Of a stretch of DNA of 64,000 nucleotides, positions 32,981 to 42,719 are shown in pieces (the first letter of the stretch is position 1; each line of letters starts with the position of its first letter). Below the pieces are notes generated by a model. It searched no databases. It was not told the origin of the DNA and saw nothing but the letters and a program-made list of their open reading frames with translations. Location: assembly GCA_023213395.1 (NCBI GenBank), contig CM041465.1, forward strand, positions 31,379,741-31,443,740, given 5' to 3'. Made by a program: the position numbers and the translations under genes. The DNA comes from Cycas panzhihuaensis (Eukaryota > Cycadophyta).

Positions 32981-33190
32981 TTAAGGTGTGTACAACCCTG
33001 GTGTCTTTAGACACCGCCTACCTTTGAGGAGATTTGTAATGCTCATTATTGCTACAATGGATTGAACAATAAGGCTTTCATGTGTTTATGCTATTGTAAT
33101 GGTGATACATTGATGTATTGATGTAATACTGGTTTATGATTATTTGATATATGTTCTGCCTGTTCTCCTGCTAGTTTATATTCTATCATT

Positions 33191-33244
33191 TGGTATCAGA
33201 GCATAGTCCTGCAAGTATTATTTTCTATCATTTGGTATCAGAGC
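33191..33244 (+). repeat. duplicated primer-site motif inside the element T LTR
   Basis: TGGTATCAGAGC occurs at 33191-33202 and at 33233-33244. The 3' LTR has the same pair with one change each, at 34443 and 34485. In both LTRs the period is 42 bases. Confidence 0.85.
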
Positions 33245-33284
33245 TTAGTTTGGGTCATAGTCTGGCTATCTATTTTCCTTCATT

Positions 33285-33296
33285 TGGTATCTATTG
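33285..33296 (+). other. degenerate primer binding site of element T
   Basis: tggtatctattg follows the LTR end set by the ATTCA target duplication. Only the first seven bases match the copia consensus, in contrast to the two perfect copies inside the LTR. Confidence 0.5.
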
Positions 33297-33313
33297 ATTA
33301 TATTGCTTTCAAA

Positions 33314-34042
33314 ATGGCACAATTCCCCATTTTTGATGGTCATAACTTTTCACTATGGTATGACACCATGCAACTTACTTTATTGAACATGATCTTTTAA
33401 AGTATTTACAACATGAATGTGACCTTAACATTAAAGAAAATTTTAGAAAAGATAATGAAGTTTTAGGTTTATTATTTTGCACTATGACTGATGATGTTTT
33501 TTCATTGGTTTCTGAATTAACAACATCTAAGTCTGTTTGGGATTTATTGATTTCCATTTATGGGGGAGATACCCCCAATGTATTTGATGAAACTTTTGAT
33601 GAGCATGTGAGACAGGTAACAGAACAGATAGATCATGACGACAACAACCATGAGGATTAAGATCAAATGCATGACCACCTTGTTGCATAAGGATTTGATC
33701 CTCCATTTGAGGGGGAGCATGAAGATGAATCTTATGACATAACGAAGAATGAACCTGATGATATGACAACTGTTCAAAACATAAAGATTACAAAAGTTCA
33801 AGTTCAAAGCTTTCCTAATGTTCCAGTTGACAAAGTCCAAATTACAGCTATTCATCTACATTTGCATCAAGTTTCATCTACCTATAGTCTTCCTACATCA
33901 TTCTATGATAAAGAGATATATGTGACTATAAGGGTGAGAAGAGTAGATAAAGATCAAGATCAGAATTTCAAAGTTTTTTTCAAGTACCAATTCCACAAGT
34001 TCAAGGAAAAGATACAAGTGTTCGTGCTAACATTAAGGGGGA
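33314..34042 (+). pseudogene. gag start fused to an acidic pol linker (element T)
   Basis: Met 33314 starts MAQFPIFDGHNFSLWYDTM, a copia Gag N-terminus. After a frameshift near 33390 one frame runs to the polypurine tract: HDLLKYLQHECDLNIKE, LLFCTMTDDVFSLVSELTT and KSVWDLLISIYGGDTP. Directly after this gag block comes VFDETFDEHVRQVTEQIDHD and an acidic stretch. That stretch resembles the connector between integrase and RT in copia pol and not the rest of gag. Two TAA stops sit where Gln is likely. A tail (SFYDKEIYVTIRVRRVDKD) is unrecognised. I infer an internal deletion that joined gag to the connector. No enzyme domain remains. Confidence 0.65.
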
Positions 34043-34045
34043 GAA

Positions 34046-34534
34046 TGTTGGAGTGTAATGTCATCACTCAACTCCCTCTTACCTACCAAGATTGTGCACC
34101 TCAATTTAGATATGTGATGCTCAACATGTCAAGGTAAGTTGAGTTAGTTTCATTTAAGTTAAGTTGTATTATTTTATTATTAATTTGAATTCAGGGTTGA
34201 GGAGTTTCCCTCCTCCCCCAAACTATAAATATTAAGGGGTGTATAACCCTGGTGTCTTTAGACACCGCCTACCTTTGAGGAGATTTGTAATGCTCATTAT
34301 TGCTACAATGGATTGAACAACAAGGCTTTCATGTGTTTATGCTATTATAATGGTGATACATTGATGTATTGATGTAATACTAGTTTATGATTATTTGATA
34401 TATGTTCTGACCTATTCTCCTGCTAGTTTATATTCCATCATTTGGTATCAAAGCATAGTCCTGCAAGTATTATTTTCTATCATTTGGTATCAGAGTTTAG
34501 TTTGGCTCATAGTCTGGCTATCTATTTTCCTTCA
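34046..34534 (+). mobile_element. 3' LTR of element T
   Basis: Begins TGTTGGAGTGTAATGTC after the polypurine tract and matches the 5' LTR up to ttttccttca. It is followed by the ATTCA duplication. Confidence 0.9.
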
Positions 34535-34539
34535 ATTCA

Positions 34540-35823
34540 TTCTTAAAGGTAGAATAATTCTACTTGTAAACTTGTATCTATATGCTTGTGTTTAGTTCCG
34601 TCATTTGATCCTTAAACTCCATTTGGTGTTAAAGTGAGGATCATTGCAAGATGTAGATTAATTCTATACCCATGACAAGTGGGCTAAACTTTGGTTGGCT
34701 AACATATTTGTAGGTGGTTTAGTCCATCACTACATTGATTATGTTATGAATTAGTGATTAATACTAGAATTAATAACAATATTATAACTAATAGAACTGT
34801 GGAAGGGCATCTACATAGTGTTGTAACTGTAAGTATTAAAGGGAGATAGAATGGGTTGGCACTAGTGAAGTCTTCACAGGGTGTCACATTCATTTACATG
34901 TCTATCCTCAAACTAATGGCATGTATTTATAAAATGTTATCAAGCATTCTCAATGGTGAGAATGAAAATAATTTTTGAATCTAGTGAATTCCACCAAAAT
35001 TTTGTTCTTTATGTCAAAAATTATAGAATGCACAACTTACCCTCAGGTAACATTGCCTATCTCTTGGTTAAGATGCTAGTTGGAGATATGCATCAAAGAG
35101 GATTCTATTTTATTACATATTCTTATGTTTAGTCAATGGTTTTACATTGGGACTAGTTTTATATACATTTGAAGGCATGAATGACACATTTAAGAGGTGG
35201 GGTACTATATGTGGAATGTGGCCCTCTTACCTCCTAACTCTTCTATATGATGTGTATTGCTTCTATGGAGAGGGGTTTCAGAGCTCCTTCTCACAACCAA
35301 TCCTTGTTCTATTAGATAGACCAAAAACTATAAGACAAGTAATTCATTGTATGCTTTAGTCCTCCAAGACTAGGGATTTCAGAGAAATAGGATAGAGATA
35401 CAAATTAATTCCTCTTTAGAGAGAAATTAACATATCGTCATATGTCACTTCATTACTTTCTAAGTGCATGAAGTGTGGCTAATGGTTCTATGCAAAATAC
35501 AAGGTGCTATGGCATGCAGGCCTCATATGCAATGCCATTAGCATGATTAGTTGATGATAAACATTTTTATTCATAACCCCAATGAGAGGAAGTGTAAACG
35601 CCTAACTAATAAAAGAGAAAAGACATTCATAAAATAAAATTTGATTAGCATGGAATTCCTCAAATATAATTCTCAATCTTATTCAAAGAGCTTTGAGTTT
35701 GGGTATGATCCCATGGCCATTACATTTTTCTATACAAAGAACAGAAATGAACGAAGCATACATCTCGACATAGGACAATGGAAGACAAGCAACATAGAAC
35801 ATAATAGATGAAACTTAGAGACT
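34540..35823 (+). other. old retrotransposon debris; possible gypsy integrase remnant
   Basis: At 34880-35100 the plus strand gives HIHLHVYPQTNGMYL and, further on, KNYRMHNLPSGNIAYLLVKML. These resemble the H-P-Q-T-x-G and 'YR...PSG.TPYSLVYGM' blocks of Ty3 integrases, in the right order. No catalytic residue can be confirmed. The rest has no recognisable coding sequence. Confidence 0.35.
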
Positions 35824-36263
35824 CATTGATGTAGAGATAAGCATTTAGCTTTAACATCAATTAAGATGGAAATAGCCAAAGATCTCTTAGAAAGAGAGTA
35901 TACTAGCATAATAAGATGATTAGCATCATAATAAACAACACTATGAAGATGAGCAATGAAGTAATGAAGAACTCAATGAAAACGCATGAACTCAAACATA
36001 TGAAGAACTCAAGACATGGAGTAGGAATTGATCCTCACTCCAAATGAACAAGATTAGCTTGTATTCAAAATAGTAGCAAAATAATATAAAATTCACTCAC
36101 CATATATGATACATGAAAATTGGTCTTAATATATAAAGAATGAGGAGAGACCTTGGGGGGCTGGATGTTTGACAAGTGTCAAACATCTAAGCCATGCTCT
36201 TTGCATGTGGGACAAGTGTCCCTTGAGCACTCTTATGAGAAAAGATATAAGAGGGATACATTG
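35824..36263 (-). mobile_element. 3' LTR of element C, left part
   Basis: aatgaggagagaccttgg and ggatgtttgacaagtg near 36140-36180 match the LTRs of element E (55012 and 62223). The sequence is cut at gatacattg by the PPR-carrying element and resumes at 39974. The left edge is uncertain. Confidence 0.7.
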
Positions 36264-36666
36264 TGATAGAATGTACACACTCAAAATATAACAAAAACAA
36301 AAAGAACCACATTGAAACTTATATATTTCTATTTATGTATTAAAAAATGAGTGTGTACATATAGCTTTTACATTAATTAATTAAATAAAATGGGAATATG
36401 AAGTGTTGATCATGCAAGATAACACATGGCACCTTGTAAGATCATATTATAAGGATGTTACAAAAAATGGGTGCATAATAGACCCCACACACATAAAGTT
36501 CACAACATTAAGTTGTGACTAACCCCAAACTATGACAATAGGACCCTCATAATGCACTAATATACTAACCCCAAACTATGATAATAAGACCCTCATAATG
36601 TACTAACATAATGTCATCACTTAAACATTAACATCTAACCTAAAAATTAAACATTATCTTCCAACA
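36264..36666 (-). mobile_element. 3' LTR of the PPR-carrying element
   Basis: 403 bases. It is 46 bases longer than its partner because of an internal tandem duplication (36519-36564 and 36565-36610). Confidence 0.88.
36519..36610. repeat. 46-base tandem duplication in the 3' LTR
   Basis: ctaaccccaaactatga starts at 36519 and again at 36565 with a 46-base period. The other LTR has one copy, so the duplication arose after insertion or during that reverse transcription. Confidence 0.85.
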
Positions 36667-37800
36667 TCCCGCCCAATATATTTTTTATAATAAAAAACTG
36701 TATCAAATAGAATAATCCTAACATCCATATAAAGATATCACCATCTACCAGATCACATGGGTGACCAACTAATGTATCCACCAGTTACCTAGGTAATGTC
36801 TTTACATATGTGGTTTATCAACATGAAGTAGATCTCAATCTGACATATTTCCTAGGAGCTTACTGAACTACCTGACCCAACAAATACTATAAAGCTAGAC
36901 ATTATGTTAAACATGAATATGATCTATACTACTACATGCCAAGAAAATGAAAGTGATAGTGCACTCATTGGGTAAGACACTAGCTACATCTGATAATGAA
37001 CTGTCAATACATCCTTAAATGAAGGAAGTGTCATTTATGCCATCTTCCACAAAAAGAAAAAAACACCATTACTAATGGTTATGAGGAGGACAAATTAATT
37101 GCACCTCTAAACTTAATAATTACCATAACAATAAATGGAAATAATAAGGGAAAATTTATTATGCATCTAAACCTAAAAATATTACATTTACATCTAATAT
37201 AAGCTAAAATAAAATAAAGTATAGAAAATATATATGCAAAATTATCAAACATGGTTGTTATAATAGCAACAACTGTAACAGTATGATAAATATAGGAGAA
37301 ACTAAAATATGTAAGGTCATAATATAGCCATCTAAAAATACTAGTAAATAATGAAGTCTGGAGCTATGGTATCCCTAGCAAGTTGCTTGAGTTCATAAAC
37401 TCCTAAACATCAAATAAATATGTTGCTTTTACTTGCCTCAAAAATTCTTCAAACAAATATTTACTAGATTGAGCCTATGTTCCATGATCTGATTTAGTGG
37501 TAATTTCTTTAATTCATAAATAAAGGATATGTATAACAACCTGACAAACTAAATAGAAAACACCATTCAATCTTGGATGTATGGCCTTCCTCTCATCCCT
37601 TTGACAGGGCAAGTAAAACAAATACCAATCGACCAACCTTTTTAGTGAGCAGGAAACTATAGATAAAAGTAAAAATTTCCCACAAGATAAATAACTAGCT
37701 GAATAACCAATTGCAGACATTCTTTTATTTGGTGGTTATGATTTGCAGATAAAGATGTCACATAGGATAGATGAAAAATTCACCCAACAAATCACTATGG
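36667..37800 (-). other. interior of the PPR-carrying element, downstream part
   Basis: No motif was recognised. The frame of the PPR block fades below 37800. A 68-codon minus-strand frame at 37514-37720 matches nothing I know. It may be the 3' part of the captured transcript or element DNA. Confidence 0.35.
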
Positions 37801-38460
37801 AAGTTGACCCTCATTAGCATAAATTTTTAGATGTTATAAGGTCACCTCATCAATATACTCTTTGATGATCCTAGGCACCTACAATATGCTCTTATACAAA
37901 TCCAAATTATACATATTGTCTAAAATTTGAACCAAACCTGTAAGTCTAGAATAAGCATTTACAACATTGGAAAAAGTGAACTAGTTTGGCACCATACCTT
38001 CACATTGCATTTTCCCAAAAAGTCCCAAGGCATCTTCTTCATGCCTATTTTGAGCATATCCTATAATTAGAATAGTCCACGAGAATGCATTTTGTTTAGG
38101 CATTTTATAAAACACTTAGCATGAATCCTCTAATATCCTATATTTCACATACATATTAATGAGGATGTTCCCTAAAAATAGATGCTACCAAAATCGAGAT
38201 TCAATAACATAGGTATACATATGCTTACCATCCATTAAAGCTTCCATCTTAGTACACTCGTTCAAGTGAGATGCTAAGGCATAAGAGTCTACCTCTATCT
38301 ACTATTGATGAAAATCCTCTATGGAATCCTCTACAAGTCCATCTTTATATGTTGTTATCGCATTCATATAATAGTCATCATTCACCATGCATTCCTAAGC
38401 CTTCTCTAATTGCCTAGAAGCAGTTGCAGTAGTGATAGTGTTAACCTAAAAATCCCTACT
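37801..38460 (-). pseudogene. pentatricopeptide repeat (PPR) gene fragment, PLS type
   Basis: One minus-strand frame of 220 codons, without a frameshift, carries plant PPR motifs in register: ALASHLNECTKMEALMDGKH; HLFLGNILINMYVKYRILED; NAFSWTILIIGYAQNRHEED then ALGLFGKMQCEGMVPN; and FTFSNVVNAYSRLTGLVQ. The about 35-residue spacing and the G-N-x-L-I-N-M-Y, S-W-T and G-Y-A-Q-N cores are typical of PLS-class PPR proteins, which bind organelle RNA and often guide RNA editing. About three repeats are clear (38295-37930). At least five of the nine in-frame stops fall where Gln is expected (for example before HLFLG, VFYKM and FTFSN), so C-to-T decay explains them. No start, target peptide or C-terminal E/DYW domain was found. 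Confidence 0.85.
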
Positions 38461-39599
38461 AAAGATATACAACTATATGGATGCCTCATAAGAGGGATGA
38501 GTGAAAATATAGGTCATTGGGAACATTTTGGGTTTAAGGTTATTATAGCATCAGTAATGGTAGATATGCCTACAATGGGGAACATGGAATTATAGAAGTC
38601 ACATTCATCAAAGAAGACCATAATCATTTGCATAATGATTTAACCATGATTGATTAACAGAGTGAAGCAATGGCATTCAAAAGTAATTGTATGGAATATT
38701 ATAATGTCTATAGAAGGATTTTTAGATGCTCGTAGGCCTATCCTAAGTATGGCATAAATGCTTGTCTTGCTAAATCCTTAGTCAAATTTGATTGTCTAAA
38801 TGTCGCTTCTTCCCAATGATTGATGAGAATGAATCACCAAAACGGTTGATCCTCCCAAATTTTTGTTTTATTCCATCTTCCTTTTGCCACCTTAACTCAT
38901 TTGAGTTCTTGCAAAGATGAGGATTTTAATTCCCATATGTTAAACCTACTAAGTAATTTGGCCAAAAACCATATAAGGAATCAAGAATATAGATTGAATA
39001 TCTAAGAACAAGATGTCATCTTGATATTACAAAGATAACAAGTCAAAACTCTACTAGAAAAAATGAAAGAGGAAGGAGAGAAAACACAAAGCCCACAATT
39101 GAGTTGGGCATCATATGCACGTCTTCTAGCTCACCATTGTCACTCTTCAAGCCATCAGTCTAAGAGAATACAAAATCTAAAAATGACAATGATTCATATT
39201 TGTACAAGTACTAAGATATATATCTCTATTGCTTCAACACATAGTCCACCATAATGTCTTCTAAACTCATGCGTGCTTAGCTACCCTGAGATTTTATGAG
39301 GGAGTGTAAACATTATTGTGTATTGTAGACTAATTGACCATTGTTCGAATAATTTCAAAGCCAAGAGGGATTTTATACACTTAATAAAAACTTTCCTATT
39401 GTAGTCTTAGAACTTGTTGAACACATTCAGTGGCCAATAACTCCATGGTATTTTGTAATTTGAGGGTTTCTTCCCACCTAGAATTAAATGATTCATAGGA
39501 ATTTCTTAAATGGAGGTGGACTAAACAACTTGAAGTCTCTTACACATCCTAAGTTTGGGAGGTGCCATCTTGAGAGGGAGAATGGTTGCCTCTCAAAAC
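38461..39599 (-). other. interior of the PPR-carrying element, upstream part
   Basis: No recognised protein. It lies between the primer site and the PPR block, so it may hold the element leader and the 5' part of the captured gene. Short frames on both strands have no family resemblance. Confidence 0.35.
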
Positions 39600-39600
39600 C

Positions 39601-39613
39601 TACTCTAATACCA
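39601..39613 (-). other. primer binding site of the PPR-carrying element
   Basis: The minus strand reads TTGGTATTAGAGTA next to the LTR end. It is a slightly changed tRNA-iMet-type copia site, which points to copia enzymes as the helper. Confidence 0.65.
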
Positions 39614-39616
39614 AAT

Positions 39617-39973
39617 TGATAGAATGTACACACTGAAAATATAACAAAAACAAAATTAACCACATTTAAACTCATCTATTTCTATTAATGTATTCAAAAT
39701 TAAGTGTGTACATATAGCTTTTGCATTAATTTGTTATATAAGATAGGAATATGAAGGGTTGATCATGCAAAGTAATACATGGCACCTTGTATGACCACCT
39801 TATAAGGACGTTACAAAAAATGGGTCCATAATAGACCCCATACACATAGAGTTCATAACAATAAGTTGTGACTAACCTCAAACTATGATAATAGAACCCT
39901 CACAGTGTACTAACATAATGTTATCACTTAAACATTAACATCTAACTTAAAAACTAAACATTATCTTCCAACA
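39617..39973 (-). mobile_element. 5' LTR of the PPR-carrying element
   Basis: 357 bases, matching the left LTR throughout except for its 46-base duplication and scattered changes. Confidence 0.9.
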
Positions 39974-40120
39974 CATTGACCCTCAAGTTATAACATTATG
40001 TTACTAAAAAGAATGTGGGTGTGTACTTTGCCACATTAGGTGATAAAACACATTTACACAAAGTATACTAATTTATAATATAAGGTACATTACTTAATAT
40101 TTAAACATAAAAGTCTAATA
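39974..40120 (-). mobile_element. 3' LTR of element C, right part
   Basis: Resumes with cattgaccctcaagttataac, parallel to ccatttgaccctttagttacaa in element E. It ends at a degenerate LTR start (minus TATTAGACTTTTATG) followed by the purine tract AAGGGAGGGT (40121-40130). Confidence 0.75.
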
Positions 40121-40165
40121 ACCCTCCCTTAATATTTACAATGTTAAGTTTGGCACCAATCTATT

Positions 40166-41135
40166 GTACTAACTAGGAGGTCACTCTAAATATACCTCCA
40201 TTGTAGGGTCATCATTGATAAAGGTGCTCGTTATATCCATCTGAATGATTAGCCACTTGCATTGAGTAGTTTAGTCTAATATTGGTTTGATTGTATTCAT
40301 TTTTGTCCTAGGTGTAAAGGTTGCTCCATAGTCAATGCCTTCTATTTAAATCCTTTGGCCACCCATCAAGCTTTGTAACGCTTGAAAGAATCATCAAATC
40401 AAAATTTAGTTTTGTGTCTTCTTTTGCATCTATTTACCTATTTCTTGTTAGGCAATGTTACCAAATCTAAAGTTCCATTCTTTTCAATAGAATGGATTTC
40501 TTCACCCATGTCAGATTTCTACTTTTCATTTATACATACCTCCACAAAAGTGGAAGGCTCATCTACACAAAGCACTTTAGCCACAAGTGCATAGTTGACT
40601 AATTATTGCCTCATTTTCAATGGAATTTTTTCTTCCATGACTTATGCATCATGTACTATCTAAGTGTGCCATTTAGTCAACTTCTTCATAGATGTAACTT
40701 ATACATCAACATCATAGGCCTGTAATGGTTGATCAACAAAAGGGATACCAGGGCCAAGAGGTGTTGTCGATAAAGATGGAGCAGATATTGATGAAGAAGT
40801 GATAGGAGCAAAAGATGAACATGGTGCTAAAGATTGAGAGTGAAGGAAATCCTCTACAATATATTTGTATTTATCAAGAGGAGGATGAATGGATGTTGGT
40901 TCTATCTCTTCATTATCCTCAGTAAAGATTACATCTCTAGATATATGCATTTTCTTGGAAGTGGAATCACACACTTTATATGCTCTATTACTAATATAAT
41001 AACTAATGAAAATATATTTTAGACTATTATAATCTCATTTCTTTCCTTATTATTGGGGAATGTATATATAAGCAGTACACCCAAAAGTCTACAAATGGTT
41101 AATAGTTGACTTTTTGTTAGACTAAGCCTCCTCTA
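40166..41135 (-). pseudogene. copia pol of element C: integrase C-terminus, connector and start of RT
   Basis: From right to left: a decayed integrase end at 41000-41135, then KKMHISRDVIFTEDNEE with IHPPLDKYKYIVEDFLHS (40974-40850), parallel to KKMYLSRDVIFVEEE in element E. A Ser-rich connector follows. RT begins with KRRHKTKF at about 40430 and reaches QMDITSTF and EVYLE.PPS near 40190. There it ends abruptly and the DNA jumps to sequence next to the polypurine tract. About 1.1 kb present in E (YxDD motif and all of RNase H) is therefore missing. Stops are frequent. Confidence 0.7.
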
Positions 41136-41330
41136 TGTAGAAACTTAAAGATTGTTATTAGAAAGACTGATAATCTATTATGAAAGATCAATTACATATA
41201 CATACAATTATACATTATAACCGACATGTATCTAAGTGATACGTGTCAAACAATTATCTAAGAATATAAAAAGAGGGGTTTTACATGACCCTCAAGAACA
41301 CTCTTCTAGATGAAATATTATATTCTAACA
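41136..41330 (-). mobile_element. 3' LTR of element D
   Basis: 195 bases, minus-strand start TGTTAGAATATAATATTTC. It matches the right LTR with scattered changes and short AT indels. Confidence 0.9.
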
Positions 41331-42319
41331 TCCTCTCTTAATGTTTCATCCTTTCAATCCTAATTTATCTCTAAGTACTATAAACTTGTCTTTGTTAAGA
41401 GGTTTTATCAAAATGTCTACAATCTGTTCATTTGATGAATAGTAGATTAAGTCAACTTCTTTATTTTAAACTTTTTCTCTTATGAAGTGATAATGAACTT
41501 CAATATATTTTGTTCAAGCATGCTGAATTGGATTCTTTATTAGCTTGATGGCACTTTGATTGTCACAGAGTAGTATAGCTAACTCTTTCTATTATTAATC
41601 TAAATCTGATAGTAATTGTCTGAGCCAAATTACAGGCTACATTGACTACTGATTTATATTCTACTTCTGTTGATGATAGAGCAATTGTAGCTTATCTTTT
41701 GCTACTCTAGGAGATTACTATTGATCCAAATAAAAAATAATAGTTGCTTATTGACTTCATTTTTTTCTCTATCTCTAGCCCTATCTAAATTATAGTATCC
41801 AATTAGTTTATCTACTCTCAATTTTGGATATATAAGCTTTAGATTAGTAGTTCCCTTTAGATATCTAAGAATTCTTTTTATTACTTTCCAATGCCTCACC
41901 CTTGGGTCCTGCATATATCTTGAAATTAGACTTATCAAATATGAAATATTTGGTCTAGTTGCAGTAAGATAAATTAGACTATCTATCAGTTGCTAGTATA
42001 GAGTTCCATCAATGACAAATTCACCTTCATCTAGAGTAAGATCACATCCTACTTCCATAGGAGTGATGCAAGTGTTACTTTCTTCCATCTTGAATTTTGA
42101 TAATAGATTTCTAATGTATTTGCTCTGGGGTAAGGAAATTAAGTATTTTCCTTAACTAACATCTATCCCTAAATAGTAATTTAGTAGCCCTAGGTCAGTC
42201 ATTTGAAAGCCCCTTTTTAATTGTGACCTTATATTTTTTATTGATTTAATATCACTGTCAGTGAGTATCGTATCATCAATATAAACAATGATGATTATTA
42301 TCAATCCCTATTTCAGAAC
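41331..42319 (-). pseudogene. RT C-terminal part and RNase H of element D
   Basis: The minus strand shows the RT active site intact (IIIVYIDDTILTDSD at about 42270), then a connection segment including RHWKVIKRILRYLKGTTNL at 41880. RNase H remains are badly broken between 41340 and 41700 (LSS-type and IDIL.KPL-like blocks in several frames). RT upstream of the active site is missing because element G and a deletion replace it. The protein cannot function. Confidence 0.7.
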
Positions 42320-42708
42320 TGTTAAGAGCATCAGGATCTATCATACATGTGTATTGATTAATAAAAATTAAGCAAAATAATTATAATAGATAAAGGAGCA
42401 TGTAAAATAGATAAAGCAAAGTAAATGGCAAGGTTATGGGTGAATTTACCACCATGCATGGCTCTCTCATAGGTAGAGTTTTCACATTAACACCAAAATA
42501 TTACATGACATAATGGTGTAGGGAATAATATATAAGCCATCTACTAATATTACATATTATTTGATAGACTGACTTAATAGCAAAAGAAGTAGACCTGACC
42601 TTAATATCAAATATCATTAAATTATATTAAGGATCCTTTAACCTTATAATATGAACATTAAATTACACTAATACAAAGAAATGATGGGTTCTATTAGATA
42701 GTTGTAAT
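42320..42708 (-). mobile_element. 3' LTR of element G
   Basis: Lies between the D RT frame (left) and the purine tract AAGGGAGGGC of G (42709-42719). The left end tgttaagag is a plausible LTR end. No second copy exists, so the limits are approximate. Confidence 0.5.
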
Positions 42709-42719
42709 GCCCTCCCTTA

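Larger units (their letters stand above)
32784..33282 (+). mobile_element. 5' LTR of element T
   Basis: Begins TGTTAGAGTGTAATGTC and ends tattttccttca. Near its end are two copies of the tRNA-iMet-complementary 12-mer in a 42-base tandem repeat (33191 and 33233). Confidence 0.9.
32784..34534 (+). mobile_element. small non-autonomous LTR retrotransposon (element T)
   Basis: 1751 bases with LTRs of 499 (32784-33282) and 489 bases (34046-34534). The interior is only 763 bases. Target duplication ATTCA is present at 32779-32783 and 34535-34539. A polypurine tract (aagggggagaa) ends at 34045. The interior keeps a gag start fused to an acidic linker and lacks protease, integrase, RT and RNase H. 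It must have moved using enzymes of another copia element. Confidence 0.9.
36264..39973 (-). mobile_element. non-autonomous LTR element carrying a PPR gene fragment
   Basis: LTRs at 36264-36666 and 39617-39973, minus-strand start TGTTGGAAGATAATG and end ACATTCTATCA. The exact 5-base target duplication CATTG is at 36259-36263 and 39974-39978, within the 3' LTR of element C. A primer site lies next to the right LTR and a short purine tract (GGGCGGGA) next to the left one. The 2.95-kb interior shows no gag, protease, integrase, RT or RNase H. Instead it contains PPR coding sequence on the strand of LTR transcription. Confidence 0.9.

Noticed and set aside
33189-33202. Perfect primer site at 33191 taken as the LTR boundary of element T
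   Set aside because: The same sequence follows at the 3' LTR and the ATTCA target duplication lies 94 bases further, so this motif is inside the LTR.
39063-39254. A plus-strand 63-codon frame inside the PPR carrier
   Set aside because: Opposite to the PPR block, no motif, and no start or splice context.
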